Assembly: GCA_036488085.1 (NCBI GenBank)
Contig: DASXHZ010000074.1
Span: forward strand, 1 to 64,000
Direction of reading: 5' to 3'
Source of the DNA: DASXHZ01 sp036488085
GTDB taxonomy: Bacteria; Acidobacteriota; Thermoanaerobaculia; Gp7-AA8
DNA: 64,000 nt
Shown here: piece by piece, positions 8,439 to 17,011 of the stretch
Layout of the letters: every line of letters starts with the position of its first letter
Position numbering within the stretch: the stretch's first letter is position 1
The notes under the pieces: generated by a model
Database searches by the model: none
The model's input: the letters and a program-made list of their open reading frames with translations, nothing else
Told to the model about the DNA's origin: nothing
Made by a program: the position numbers and the translations under genes

Positions 8439-9009
8439 GGGAGCGCCGGGATTATAGGGTGGCCGGGAGCCAGTGGCCGGTGGCCGGGTACTTAGAGCTT
8501 GGAGCTAGAGCTCAGTCCTTCGTGCCAAGAGGGGCGGCCCGCGCTGCCCGGACCACGCAGGTGAACCGTCGAATCTCGCCCACAAACACTTGCGGAGCCT
8601 TTCGGCTCCGCTCGTGATACTTCGTGTCTTGGGCTGGACCGCTGCGGCCAGTCGGTGGGTTCAAGGAAGCTTAGGTGATTAATCGTCCAAAATCGGTCCA
8701 ATAGTCGAGGAGGGAGCCCGCAGCGGCCACTAGACGTGAGCAAGTAAGGTTGGACTCACGCGCCGGTCTCGAATGTGTCGAGCCCTGTTTCATATTGCTC
8801 GCTCTCATTGCTAGATCGAGGCCAAGTTCGCCTCGGGCGTCTCCAGTTACCGCTTTTCGCCCCTCTGTTTCGACCGCAACCGCTGTAACTACAGTCAGGA
8901 AGCGCATTTGCGGCGGTCCGCTCGTGAAAAATGTCACATGGCGAGCGCGGCTAAACCACTGGAAACTTTTTCCTTCTCTGGCGCCGCCGTTGCAATTCTG
9001 ACCGACGCC
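8439..9009. other. Gene-poor intergenic region
   Basis: About 570 bp between divergently transcribed polA and an outer-membrane barrel gene. It holds a short GGCCGG-rich tandem word (about 8461-8488), an AGAGCT-rich word (about 8491-8513) and a 7-bp hairpin with TTTC loop (8594-8611). Short open frames exist on both strands (e.g. 8671-8937 minus), but they lack recognisable sequence and start signals. I could not fit a tRNA, tmRNA, RNase P or SRP RNA. Confidence 0.5.
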
Positions 9010-9678
9010 ATGAAGAAATCTTTGCGTTTCACGCTCCTGCTCCTCGTTGCATTTGCGCTGCCGGCCGCGGCCGATGAGTGGAGCATCGGGGGTGGAACGG
9101 GCGCCTTCGTCTTCGGCGACTTCGTACGCCGGACGCTCCTGCCGACCACCGGAAATGGCAACGGCTCGCCGACGCAGCTCAAACTGACCGGCAAGACCCG
9201 GCCCGGCATCCTGGCCGACGTCGAGCGCGACTTCAGCCCGCGCTTCGCGGTCCGCCTCGAGGGTTCGTTCACCAATGCCCGCGTCGCGGTGCGCGATTCA
9301 GGCGGCAGCGAGGTCGGCCTCAACGCCGGCAAGCTCGACGTTTCGACGTTCATGCTGCCGCTGATCGTCCGCATCAACCCGCACGGTGCGATCCGCTTCC
9401 ACCTCCTCGGCGGTCCCGCCTACGCGATCTATCACGTGAAGCAGACGATCGGCGCAACGCAGGTCCCGCTTTTCGCCGGGACGCGGAACCGCTTTGGCTT
9501 CGCCGGCGGCGCGGGCGTCGACTGGTGGTTCGGGCCAAAGCTCGCCGCCGAAGGGCAGGTGACCGACATCGACACCGCCTCGCCGTTCGAGAAGTCGGAC
9601 TTTGCGGCTGCGGCGTTCGTGAAAATCCCGCGGACGCACAATGTCCACACGACGGTCGGCCTGCGCTGGCGCTTTTGA
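9010..9678 (+). CDS. Outer-membrane beta-barrel protein
   Basis: 222 aa. The ATG at 9010 gives a clean Sec signal peptide (MKKSLRF, hydrophobic core, cleavage after PAAA). The mature part is rich in alternating aromatic/hydrophobic strands, with GGGTGAF, PRFAVRLEGSFTNARV, FHLLGGPAYAIYHV and GFAGGAGVDWWFG, and ends in Phe (GLRWRF), the classic C-terminal signature for BAM insertion. Resembles OmpA/OmpW-like eight-stranded barrels of the outer_membrane beta-barrel superfamily. Function unknown. Followed 12 bp later by an HD-domain gene on the same strand. Confidence 0.8.
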   Translation: MKKSLRFTLLLLVAFALPAAADEWSIGGGTGAFVFGDFVRRTLLPTTGNGNGSPTQLKLTGKTRPGILADVERDFSPRFAVRLEGSFTNARVAVRDSGGSEVGLNAGKLDVSTFMLPLIVRINPHGAIRFHLLGGPAYAIYHVKQTIGATQVPLFAGTRNRFGFAGGAGVDWWFGPKLAAEGQVTDIDTASPFEKSDFAAAAFVKIPRTHNVHTTVGLRWRF

Positions 9679-9690
9679 CATACTCAGCGC

Positions 9691-10296
9691 GTGAAATCAC
9701 GCGATGAAGCGCTCGCCCTCCTCCACGAATTCACGAAGACCGACTCGCTCCGCAAGCACGCTCTCGCCGTCGAGCACGCGATGAAGGCGTGCGCGAAGAA
9801 GTTCGCGCCCGACGAGGATCCGGTGCGCTGGGGCATCTGCGGCATGTTGCACGACTTCGACTACGAGGCGTATCCGAACGCCGATCAGCACCCGTTCGTC
9901 GGCTCGAAGATCCTCGAGGAGCGCGGCTTCGACGACGAGCTCCGCACCGCGATCCTCGGCCATGCCCCATACACGAACGTACCGCGGACGACGAAGATGG
10001 CGAAGGCGCTCTTCGCCTGCGACGAGCTGTGCGGCTTCCTCGTGGCGTGCGCCCTCGTGCAGCCGTCGAAGGCGCTCGCGGACGTGAAGCCCTCCTCGGT
10101 CAAGAAGAAGCTGAAGGACAAGGCGTTCGCGCGCAGCGTCAACCGTGACGACATCTATCACGGCGCGGAGGAGCTCGGCGTGGAGCTCGAGGAGCACATC
10201 GTCTTCGTGAAAGAGGCGCTGACGGAGATCGCGGATCAGATCGGCGTCGCGGGGACTACTCGAACAGCGTCGACGGATGCACCTCCGGCACAATGA
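9691..10296 (+). CDS. HD-domain phosphohydrolase
   Basis: 201 aa, GTG start at 9691. The HD metal-binding pattern is visible: H in LRKHALAVEHAM, the HD pair in GICGMLHDFDYE, a further H in AILGHAPY, and D in FACDELCGF. This fits the HDIG/HD hydrolase group (nucleotide or cyclic-dinucleotide phosphohydrolases or nucleotidases). C-terminal part is acidic (GVELEEHIVFVKEAL). The 3' end overlaps the convergent EreA/ChaN-like gene by 41 bp. Substrate unknown. Confidence 0.8.
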   Translation: MKSRDEALALLHEFTKTDSLRKHALAVEHAMKACAKKFAPDEDPVRWGICGMLHDFDYEAYPNADQHPFVGSKILEERGFDDELRTAILGHAPYTNVPRTTKMAKALFACDELCGFLVACALVQPSKALADVKPSSVKKKLKDKAFARSVNRDDIYHGAEELGVELEEHIVFVKEALTEIADQIGVAGTTRTASTDAPPAQ

Positions 10297-11506
10297 CTAC
10301 GCTGTCGAACGCCCAGATGATCCGTGCGACGCCGGGATCGACCGGCATCTTCTTGCCGAGCAGCGGTCGGATGGCGCGAAGGTCGATCACGGTCCACTGA
10401 GGTCCGGCGGCAGCGTCGAAGAACGGAGTGACGTCGAGGTTGACGTTGCGCGACTTCAACGCGTCGTACTCGGTGGCGCGGGCGGAATCGTCCTTCGAGA
10501 ATGGCGTGTACTCGTTGACGTGACCCTGTCGATAGAGGACCGCGGTGCTGAACGCCTTTGTGCCGTTCATCGCGGCGAGCTCCGGCAGCATCGTTCCGAT
10601 GTCGTAGACCTCGACCAGACTGCGGCCGCGCATCATGTGTGACATCCCGAACTTCATCATGACGTGCGGCTTCGTCTCGCCGCCGCGGACCGCCTCGTCG
10701 TAGTACGTGCGGAAGTGGCGTTTCATCAGGAGCGAGCGGTTCAGGTTGTTCTCGTAGTTCCGGCCCGCCGTCCACGCCTGATAGATCGCGGCGCTCTCGC
10801 GAAGCTCACCGATGACGTACGCGGCTTCGCCGGTCTGCGGAAATGCGGCCGCGAGCTGATCGAAGTCGGCGGGCGTCGCGGTCATCATCAGCACCGCGGT
10901 TGGGTTCTTTTCGGCGCGCATCTTCGCGTCGCCCGCCGTGTTTCGCTCCGCCATTCGCCGGACGGCCTCTTTGGCAGCGGGCGTCGTCGCGAGCTGCGCC
11001 AGGCGGTCGAGGTGCATCGAAAGCGAGAGAACGAACTCCTGATCCAGCCCCCACACCGCATGCGCCACTTTCTTCGAGCCGGTGACGCCGGTCAGATACT
11101 CCGCTTCTTCACGCCAGTTGAAAAACGGGAGAGCGAACGGGTACTGGACGCTGAGTTTTCCGATCGCGTCGACGGAGCCGAGCGCTTCGAGGCGCGCCGC
11201 GGTGATCGGCCCCGCTTCGACGGCGATGTGTCGATATCCGGCTGGTTGCAGCGCGGCCCACATTGCGGCCGCGAACTGCGGCGACTCCCGTCCGCCGTGG
11301 TCTTCTCCAATGAGGAAGAACTGGCTCGCCGTTCCCTCCCGGATGAGCAGCTCGGCGCCCGGACCGGAAAGCTTCCCGTGATCGAGCGTCATTGGCGCGC
11401 TGTTGGCCTTGAGCGCGGCGATGAACGGCGTGTCATCCGCAACGGCGGCGCCGGCAGACAGACAGAGTGCGACTACAACCGAAACAGGAAGATGACGACG
11501 ATTCAC
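10256..11506 (-). CDS. Exported EreA/ChaN-like protein of unknown function
   Basis: 416 aa from a GTG at 11506, which opens a good Sec signal peptide (NRRHLPV, hydrophobic core, AVADD). A TTG at 11551 is an alternative start. The mature protein has FFLIGEDHGGRES, HIAVEAGPITAARLE, a histidine-rich KFGMSHMMRG and long helices. The GE-x-HG pattern and the later Glu/His residues recall the erythromycin esterase / ChaN / TIKI hydrolase superfamily, but the match is loose. It lies directly downstream of, and overlaps or abuts, the LytTR regulator gene; it may belong to that operon. Confidence 0.6.
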   Translation of the reverse strand: MNRRHLPVSVVVALCLSAGAAVADDTPFIAALKANSAPMTLDHGKLSGPGAELLIREGTASQFFLIGEDHGGRESPQFAAAMWAALQPAGYRHIAVEAGPITAARLEALGSVDAIGKLSVQYPFALPFFNWREEAEYLTGVTGSKKVAHAVWGLDQEFVLSLSMHLDRLAQLATTPAAKEAVRRMAERNTAGDAKMRAEKNPTAVLMMTATPADFDQLAAAFPQTGEAAYVIGELRESAAIYQAWTAGRNYENNLNRSLLMKRHFRTYYDEAVRGGETKPHVMMKFGMSHMMRGRSLVEVYDIGTMLPELAAMNGTKAFSTAVLYRQGHVNEYTPFSKDDSARATEYDALKSRNVNLDVTPFFDAAAGPQWTVIDLRAIRPLLGKKMPVDPGVARIIWAFDSVVIVPEVHPSTLFE

Positions 11507-11540
11507 GGTCGCGATGAAATCACGACAGACGCGAGTATCC

Positions 11541-12302
11541 CTAATCGACAACTTTCGACCTGACTCCCATTAGCGATCGGAGGGTCGCGGAGCCATCGCG
11601 GCTGGCGCGTAAACGGGTTCCGTCCCGCATCACCAATATGAACCGTGACCCGGCTGCGGGCTCCAGGGTCTTCACGAAGTTCACATTCACGATGTGAGAG
11701 CGATGAATGCGGAGGAATCTCTCCCGATCGAGCCGCGCGTGAAGTTCGCGCAACCCGACATGCATCAAGTGGCGCCGTCCTTCTACGTAGAGCGCGACGT
11801 AGTCGTCACACGCCTCGAGTCGCTCGAGGTGCTCGACGGCAATGCGGACGATGCGGCCGTTCTCTTTCACGAAAAGGCTCGAAATCGGTTTCGCGGCCCA
11901 TAGCGCCCCTGCGGCACGGACCGCAACCGACGGCAGGCCGGCGGAGAGCGCCACGCGGGCACGGTCGAGCGCATCAGTGACGCGTTCCCGGCCGAACGGC
12001 TTGAGCAGATAGTCGAGCGCGCCGATCTCGAACGCCGTGACGGCGAACCGGTCGAACGCGGTCGTGAAGATGATGTGCGGCCGATGTTCGATCTGTTCGA
12101 CCACCGCCATCCCTGATGCACCCGGCATCATGACGTCGAGGAAGAGCAGATGGGGCCGCAGCGTGTTGACGGCGCGAATGGCGGCGAGCCCGTCCGACGC
12201 CTCGAAGATCTCACCGACCCATTTCACGGTGGCGAGGTGGCCGCGGAGCGCGCGCCGGGCGAGCGGCTCGTCGTCGGCGATCAATGCCGTCACTTCACTC
12301 AT
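11541..12302 (-). CDS. LytTR-family response regulator
   Basis: 253 aa from the ATG at 12302 (a second ATG at 12305 is possible). Receiver domain: acidic pair IADDEP, phospho-acceptor Asp in LLFLDVMMPG (about D56), TTAFDRFA and the lysine in YLLKPFGRERV. C-terminal LytTR DNA-binding domain: GRIVRIAVEHLERLEACDDYV, the FLRIHRSHIVNVNFV motif and DGTRLRASR. Its start overlaps the end of the histidine kinase gene, so kinase and regulator are cotranscribed and surely work together. Signal and target genes unknown. Confidence 0.93.
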   Translation of the reverse strand: MSEVTALIADDEPLARRALRGHLATVKWVGEIFEASDGLAAIRAVNTLRPHLLFLDVMMPGASGMAVVEQIEHRPHIIFTTAFDRFAVTAFEIGALDYLLKPFGRERVTDALDRARVALSAGLPSVAVRAAGALWAAKPISSLFVKENGRIVRIAVEHLERLEACDDYVALYVEGRRHLMHVGLRELHARLDRERFLRIHRSHIVNVNFVKTLEPAAGSRFILVMRDGTRLRASRDGSATLRSLMGVRSKVVD

Positions 12303-13359
12303 CATGCGACTCCGCCAGCTCATGCCAGGGAAGAGACAGCGTGACGACGTAGCCATGCGGCGAGGGACGGCTCGCTTCGAGCTCCGCCGCGTCGCCGTAC
12401 GTCACCGCGAGGCGCTCGCGCAGCGTTCGCAATCCGTATCGAAGGCCGGGCTCTGAGATCGTCGCGTTGCCGTCGTCGGCAACCTCGATTCGCAGTCTTT
12501 TCCGATCCCCGGTCGCGGCGATGGCGATGCAGCCGCCCTCGGCACGCGGCGCGATCGAGTGACGGACGGCGTTCTCGACCAGCGTCTGCAGTGCGAACGA
12601 AGGTGTGGAGCACTCCAACGCAGCGGGGTCGATGTCCGCGGTGAAGCGGAGGCGCTCCTCGTACCGTAACTTCTCGAATTCCAGATAGCGGAGGGTGAAC
12701 TTCCATTCGTCCGCCAGCCGTACCTCCTTGCGATCTTCGTCGTTCAGCGTGTATCGGAGCATCTCGGCGAGCTTCTCGACGGCATTCTCGGCGGCGGCCG
12801 CATCCTGCCGGCTCAATGCTCCGATCGTATGGAGTGCATTGAAGAGAAAGTGCGGCTGAAGTCGATTCTGGAGCGCCTGCAACCGTGCGCCGGCGAGCGC
12901 TGACTCCGCTTGGAGCGCGCGGATCTCGCTCGCGTGCGCGTCGTGCTGCATCGCCATCGCATAAGAGATTCCGGCGATCACCCCATACAGCCACAAGCCC
13001 ATGACGAACTGCCACGCCACTACCGGCGATGCGAGGAAATGGACGAGGGAAGCGCTGCTGAGAAACGTGTCCGCACATGCCACCACGAGCGTCCATGCGA
13101 CCGCATAGAACGCGGCGGCCAAGAGGTGTCGCAGCAGAAATGAAATGTGCAACTGGCGCGGCCAGCTCACAGCGCCGCAATAGCGGCTGACGGCGATGCC
13201 CAAGACAGCAGCGCTGCCGATCGTGAGAAAAGCGCGGACCGCGGCCACGCCGGCAGTCTCATGACCGAAGACGATGGCGGCGACCATCCAGAAAAGAAAG
13301 AAGGGCAGCCATGCCGTGATGATTAGCGCCGCATTCCGGACGTGGCCGCTCATGCGCAT
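12295..13359 (-). CDS. LytS/YpdA-type sensor histidine kinase
   Basis: 354 aa. Four or five membrane segments fill residues 8-135; there is no extracytoplasmic sensor domain of size. The His_kinase (PF06580) region follows: phospho-acceptor in RLQPHFLFNALHTIGAL (about H170), an ENAVEKLAEMLRYTL stretch and the ATP-binding N-box LQTLVENAVRHSIAPR with GLRYGLRTLRERL. Partner of the overlapping LytTR regulator. It starts close to the divergent glyoxalase gene. Confidence 0.92.
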   Translation of the reverse strand: MRMSGHVRNAALIITAWLPFFLFWMVAAIVFGHETAGVAAVRAFLTIGSAAVLGIAVSRYCGAVSWPRQLHISFLLRHLLAAAFYAVAWTLVVACADTFLSSASLVHFLASPVVAWQFVMGLWLYGVIAGISYAMAMQHDAHASEIRALQAESALAGARLQALQNRLQPHFLFNALHTIGALSRQDAAAAENAVEKLAEMLRYTLNDEDRKEVRLADEWKFTLRYLEFEKLRYEERLRFTADIDPAALECSTPSFALQTLVENAVRHSIAPRAEGGCIAIAATGDRKRLRIEVADDGNATISEPGLRYGLRTLRERLAVTYGDAAELEASRPSPHGYVVTLSLPWHELAESHDE

Positions 13360-13537
13360 CGATGAAGCGTAGCGTAACGCAGTAGCGATGTCGTTCTACC
13401 GACGCGGGAGGTCGATTCGCCGCCTACCGAAGGCGACCTTCGTCCGTTTACCGATCCCTGTTGGCAATTGGCCGAAAACCTCTTTCCTCCCGCGACGACT
13501 GCTCAATAGGATTCCTGGGTCCAAGGAGGAATCGCAA

Positions 13538-13897
13538 ATGGGAAGACCGGTTGTGCACTTTGAGCTGTGGTCCAAAAATCCGGAGCAGCTCGGCACCTTT
13601 TACAGCGAAGTATTCGAATGGAATGTGAAGGCGGACCCACAGCTCGGGTACCGCTTCGTCGACACGGACGCGAGCCGCGGCATCAACGGCGGCATCACGA
13701 CGCCGAAAGAGGGGCCCTGGCCGGGCAACATGGCCCTCTACATCGAAGTCGATGATCTCGCCGCATATACCGCGAAGGTCGAAGGCTCAGGCGGAAAGAC
13801 TCTCGTGGAGCGGATGGAAATCCCGAACCTCGGCGCGCTCGGACTGTTTGAAGATCCCGATCAGCGCGTCTTCGGTATCTGGGAGATTCGGCGATGA
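13538..13897 (+). CDS. VOC-family (glyoxalase/bleomycin resistance-like) protein
   Basis: 119 aa, ATG at 13538 with a strong AAGGAGG site 8-9 bases upstream. One complete VOC unit with beta-alpha-beta-beta-beta repeats: VVHFELWSKNPEQLGTFYSEVFEW, a GGITTPKEGPWPGNMALYIEVDD centre and LGALGLFEDPDQRVFGIWE end. The pattern of H8 and E114-type ligands suggests a metal site. Substrate unknown; similar proteins are called glyoxalase-like or PhnB-like. Stop overlaps the next gene by ATGA. Confidence 0.87.
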   Translation: MGRPVVHFELWSKNPEQLGTFYSEVFEWNVKADPQLGYRFVDTDASRGINGGITTPKEGPWPGNMALYIEVDDLAAYTAKVEGSGGKTLVERMEIPNLGALGLFEDPDQRVFGIWEIRR

Positions 13898-14781
13898 ACG
13901 GCGATCCCTTGCGCGGGCCGGCGGCACTGATGTTTCTGATCCTGGCATGCGCATCGTCACCGGCGCCGCAGCCGCAGGCTAAGGCGTGCGACTCGGCATT
14001 GCCCGGTGGCGCGACAACGACTCGCGCACGGCTCGTGGCCGTCAAGGGGAAGATCATGTCGGCCGACTATCGCGCCGATCTGGAGGCGCTCGCGCGCGGA
14101 CGCGACGAAGCGCTGGCCTGCGCGAACGATACGGAGCTCGGCTATCTCGCACATTACTGGGCCGGGTATGCCAGTTGGCGCGCGGCGATGAACGGAGCGA
14201 ACCGGCATATGAAGCGGGACGATCTCGTCGCCAATCTGCAGCGCGCGCGGGCTGACTTTGAGACATCGCTGTCGCAACGGTCCGACTCCGCCGACGCGTA
14301 TGCGGCAGCGGCGTCCGTGAACGGATGGCTCGGCGGATTCTTCCTCGGCGATCGCAATGTGGCGCGCGAGCATTTCGACCGATCGTCTCGATTTCTAAGC
14401 CGCGCGCTCGAGCTGGAGCCGGCCAATCCGCGAGTGATGTGGGTCGAGGCGGGCGACTTCCTGTTTCGTCCTCTGAAGATGGGCGGCGATCCCCCGAAGG
14501 CCATCGAAATCTATCGTCACGCGATCGCTACCGCGCCGGAGCCCGACGGCGCATCGCCGCTTCCCGATTGGGGAAAGCCCGAGTGCCTGATGGCGCTCGC
14601 GTTCGCGCATCTGAACTCGCCGTCCACTGACGCTGCGGCCGCAGCGAAGGAAGCGCGTGAAGCACTGCGGATGCAGCCGGACTGGTCCTACGTACGCGAC
14701 ATCCTCTTGCCTCAAATCGAAAAGGCGCGGCGATTCGCCCAGCCTACGATTAAGGCCCAAGCAGCGAGTTCAAGTCGGTGA
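13894..14781 (+). CDS. TPR-like lipoprotein
   Basis: 295 aa. ATG overlaps the VOC gene stop. Lipobox FLILAC near residue 19 predicts a lipid-anchored protein. Helical repeats follow: GYLAHYWAGYASWRAAM, SADAYAAAASVNGWLGG, REHFDRSSRFLSRALELEPANP and PKAIEIYRHAIATAPEPDG, which look like divergent tetratricopeptide repeats. Function unknown; protein-protein scaffold in the periplasm is likely. Its 3' end overlaps the convergent DUF1858 gene by about 32 bp. Confidence 0.75.
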   Translation: MNGDPLRGPAALMFLILACASSPAPQPQAKACDSALPGGATTTRARLVAVKGKIMSADYRADLEALARGRDEALACANDTELGYLAHYWAGYASWRAAMNGANRHMKRDDLVANLQRARADFETSLSQRSDSADAYAAAASVNGWLGGFFLGDRNVAREHFDRSSRFLSRALELEPANPRVMWVEAGDFLFRPLKMGGDPPKAIEIYRHAIATAPEPDGASPLPDWGKPECLMALAFAHLNSPSTDAAAAAKEAREALRMQPDWSYVRDILLPQIEKARRFAQPTIKAQAASSSR

Positions 14782-14959
14782 GGAACTTCTCCAACGGCAG
14801 CTCGTAACCGCTCGCGACCTCGAGGAGTGTTTCGTCGTCGACGCGCGAACAGCCGTTGCAACCTCCGATGTGGTACGCGGCGAAGACCCATCGTGCATCG
14901 GGGTGAAGCGCGAGCGCTTCGCTGACCGTCATGTTCGCTTCGAAGTTCTTCGATTTCAT
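14750..14959 (-). CDS. DUF1858 domain protein
   Basis: 69 aa. Matches the DUF1858 / hybrid-cluster-protein-associated domain: MTVSEALALHPDARWVFAAY followed by the redox-type motif GGCNGCSR and a short C-terminal helix (LEKFLTDLNSLLG). The two cysteines could form a disulfide or bind metal. The ATG at 14959 lies only 12 bp from the divergent moaD start (14972), so the promoters must overlap coding sequence. Confidence 0.82.
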   Translation of the reverse strand: MKSKNFEANMTVSEALALHPDARWVFAAYHIGGCNGCSRVDDETLLEVASGYELPLEKFLTDLNSLLGP

Positions 14960-14971
14960 AGAATGCGATCG

Positions 14972-15217
14972 ATGCGAGTGCGGATGTTGTACTTCGCCGT
15001 CCTGCGCGACATTATCGGAAAGAGCGAGGCGGACGTCACGATTCCCGAGGGGACGCGAGCGGCCGAGGTGTGGCAGATGCTGCGGCGCGACCACCGGGAG
15101 CTCGCCGATTACCTGCAGCCGCCGCTGACCGCGATCAACGAGAGCTACGCCGCGCCCGACAGCGTCTTGCGCGACGGCGACGAGCTGGCCTTCATCCCTC
15201 CTGTTGCCGGCGGATGA
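14972..15217 (+). CDS. moaD: Molybdopterin synthase sulfur-carrier subunit MoaD
   Basis: 81-aa ubiquitin-like sulfur carrier. Starts MRVRMLYFAVLRDIIG (ATG 14972; ATGs at 14963 and 14984 are alternatives), and ends in the required Gly-Gly (FIPPVAGG), which is thiocarboxylated and gives sulfur to precursor Z. Its stop overlaps the moaE start (ATGA), so the two subunits are made together. Confidence 0.93.
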   Translation: MRVRMLYFAVLRDIIGKSEADVTIPEGTRAAEVWQMLRRDHRELADYLQPPLTAINESYAAPDSVLRDGDELAFIPPVAGG

Positions 15218-15630
15218 GCGTGACCTATCTAACGGATGCGCCGATCGACACGGCAGCCCTGATTCAACGCGTGTTGCGGCCCTCGGACGGTGCGTACGTC
15301 CTCTTCGACGGCGTCGTTCGCGATCATCACGAGGGGCACGCCGTCGAGTCGATCCTGTACGAGGCGTATCGCCCGATGGCGGATAAAGAGATTGATAAAA
15401 TAGTCACGAATACGAATACGCAATATCCGGACGTCGCGATCGCGGTAGTGCACCGGCTCGGCCATCTGCGGGTCGGGGAGTCGTCCATCGCCATCGTCTG
15501 CGCGTCGCCGCACCGCGCCGAGGCCTTCGCGGCATGCCGCATGCTGATCGATCGGATCAAGGAGACGGTGCCGATCTGGAAGAAAGAGCGCGGACCGGAT
15601 GGGGAGGAGTGGGTCGGTTGGCAGAAGTGA
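15214..15630 (+). CDS. moaE: Molybdopterin synthase catalytic subunit MoaE
   Basis: 138 aa. Family motifs: GAYVLFDGVVRDHHEG, LYEAYRPMADKEI, VVHRLGHLRVGESSIAIV, SPHRAEAFAACRMLIDRIKETVPIWKKE in pieces, with the catalytic lysine pair near the C-terminus. Converts cyclic pyranopterin monophosphate to molybdopterin with MoaD. Implies molybdoenzymes elsewhere; bacterial Mo-enzymes such as formate dehydrogenase are frequent selenoproteins, which would fit selB in the same window. Confidence 0.95.
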   Translation: MSVTYLTDAPIDTAALIQRVLRPSDGAYVLFDGVVRDHHEGHAVESILYEAYRPMADKEIDKIVTNTNTQYPDVAIAVVHRLGHLRVGESSIAIVCASPHRAEAFAACRMLIDRIKETVPIWKKERGPDGEEWVGWQK

Positions 15631-16271
15631 CCGCTCTTCCGGCTGCGAGCGTGATCGTGCTGCGCGATGCGAAGCCGTCGTACGAGGTGCTGATGATCCG
15701 CCGTCACGAAGGCGCCTCGTTCGTCCCGAACGTCTGGGTGTTCCCCGGCGGCATGGTCGATCAACTCGACCGCGAGATCGCCCGCCAACGCGGCGACGGC
15801 TCGCTCCTCGGACGCATGCGCGTCGCCGCCGCGCGGGAGCTGTTCGAGGAGACGGGAGTCTGGCTCGGCGCGCAGCTCGAGAACGCCGATTCGAAGCGCC
15901 GCCGTCTCCTCGCCGGTAATCTCGGTTTTCGCTCGCTGCTCGATGAATCGCCAATCGATTTCGAGCAGCTCGTCTGGACCTCGCACTGGATCACGCCAGC
16001 CGGCATCCCGAAGCGCTTTGACACGTACTTTTTCCTGGCGAAGGTCGATTCGAGTGCAATCGCGACGGTCGAGAATGTCGAGGCGGTCGAAGTCCGCTGG
16101 CTCACGCCCGATGCCGCGCTCGACGAGCTGAAGATGGTGTTTCCGACGATCAAGAACCTGGAGACGTTGCGCGGATTCGACTCGGTCGACGCGCTGATCG
16201 ACTCGCGGCGCGGCGCGAAGATCGAACCGATCGAGCCGGTGCTGGTCAACGGCAAGCCGGCGCTGCGATGA
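15627..16271 (+). CDS. NUDIX hydrolase
   Basis: 214 aa from the GTG at 15627 (GTGA overlap with moaE); a TTG at 15618 is an alternative. N-terminal ASVIVLRDAKPSYEVLMIRRH and WVFPGGMVD lead to the NUDIX box RVAAARELFEETGVWLG; the second part has HWITPAGIPKRFDTYFFLA. This arrangement is the NUDT19/RP2-like group of CoA- or nucleoside-diphosphate-linked pyrophosphatases. The substrate is unknown. Overlaps the next gene by ATGA. Confidence 0.88.
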   Translation: MTALPAASVIVLRDAKPSYEVLMIRRHEGASFVPNVWVFPGGMVDQLDREIARQRGDGSLLGRMRVAAARELFEETGVWLGAQLENADSKRRRLLAGNLGFRSLLDESPIDFEQLVWTSHWITPAGIPKRFDTYFFLAKVDSSAIATVENVEAVEVRWLTPDAALDELKMVFPTIKNLETLRGFDSVDALIDSRRGAKIEPIEPVLVNGKPALR

Positions 16272-17011
16272 GCATCCGCTCGATTACAGCGCCCAACCCC
16301 GGCCCGTTCACGCTCGACGGGACGAAGACGTACCTTGTCGGCGAACACGTCGTCATCGATCCGGGTCCGAACATCGAGTCGCATGTCGAGGCGATCCGCG
16401 CTGTGATGCCGCGCCTTACGACGATCCTGATCACGCACCGGCACGGCGACCATGCACCGGCCGCTGTTCCGCTAAGCCACGCGACGCGAGCGCGGATCGT
16501 GGCGCCCCGCAACGTGCTCGAGGAGACCGACGAAATCGTCAGCGGCGGCGAGGTGGTCGAGGGCTTCGAGGTGATCGCCACTCCCGGGCATACCAACGAG
16601 CACGTCTGCTTCCTCACATCGGACGGCGATCTCTTCACCGGCGACACGATCCTCGGATTCGGTTCGACGGCGATCTTCCCGCCCGACGGCAACATGGCCG
16701 ATTACATCGCGTCGCTCCGCAAGCTTCGCGCGCGCGAGCCGCGCCGGATCTTCCCCGCGCACGGGCCGGTGCGCGACGACGCGGTCGAGCTCATCGACGA
16801 GTACATCGCGCACCGCCTCGACCGCGAACGGCAGGTGATCGCCGCGCTGCGCGGTGGCGGCCGCACGATCCCGGAGCTGCGCCAGGCGATCTATCCGGAC
16901 CTCGATCCGCGGTTACATGGCGGCGCCGAGGTGCAGATGCGTGCGCACCTCATCAAGCTGCAGGACGAAGGCAGCGTCGTGCAGCGCGGCGAGACGTACA
17001 CACTAGAATGA
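16268..17011 (+). CDS. Metallo-beta-lactamase-fold hydrolase (LACTB2-like)
   Basis: 247 aa. Metal-binding signature ITHRHGDHAPA (HxHxDH), second histidine in ATPGHTNEHV, Asp in DLFTGDTILGF and histidine in IFPAHGPVRDD. The C-terminal winged-helix-like tail (RHLIKLQDEG type) is as in LACTB2-like proteins, which cleave RNA or thioesters. Sits in a tight run between a NUDIX hydrolase and argF with 4-bp overlaps on both sides. Confidence 0.88.
   Translation: MSIRSITAPNPGPFTLDGTKTYLVGEHVVIDPGPNIESHVEAIRAVMPRLTTILITHRHGDHAPAAVPLSHATRARIVAPRNVLEETDEIVSGGEVVEGFEVIATPGHTNEHVCFLTSDGDLFTGDTILGFGSTAIFPPDGNMADYIASLRKLRAREPRRIFPAHGPVRDDAVELIDEYIAHRLDRERQVIAALRGGGRTIPELRQAIYPDLDPRLHGGAEVQMRAHLIKLQDEGSVVQRGETYTLE

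Noticed and set aside
8671..8937. 88-codon minus-strand frame in the polA/barrel gap
   Set aside because: No ribosome site, no recognisable sequence, mixed composition; not supported as a gene.
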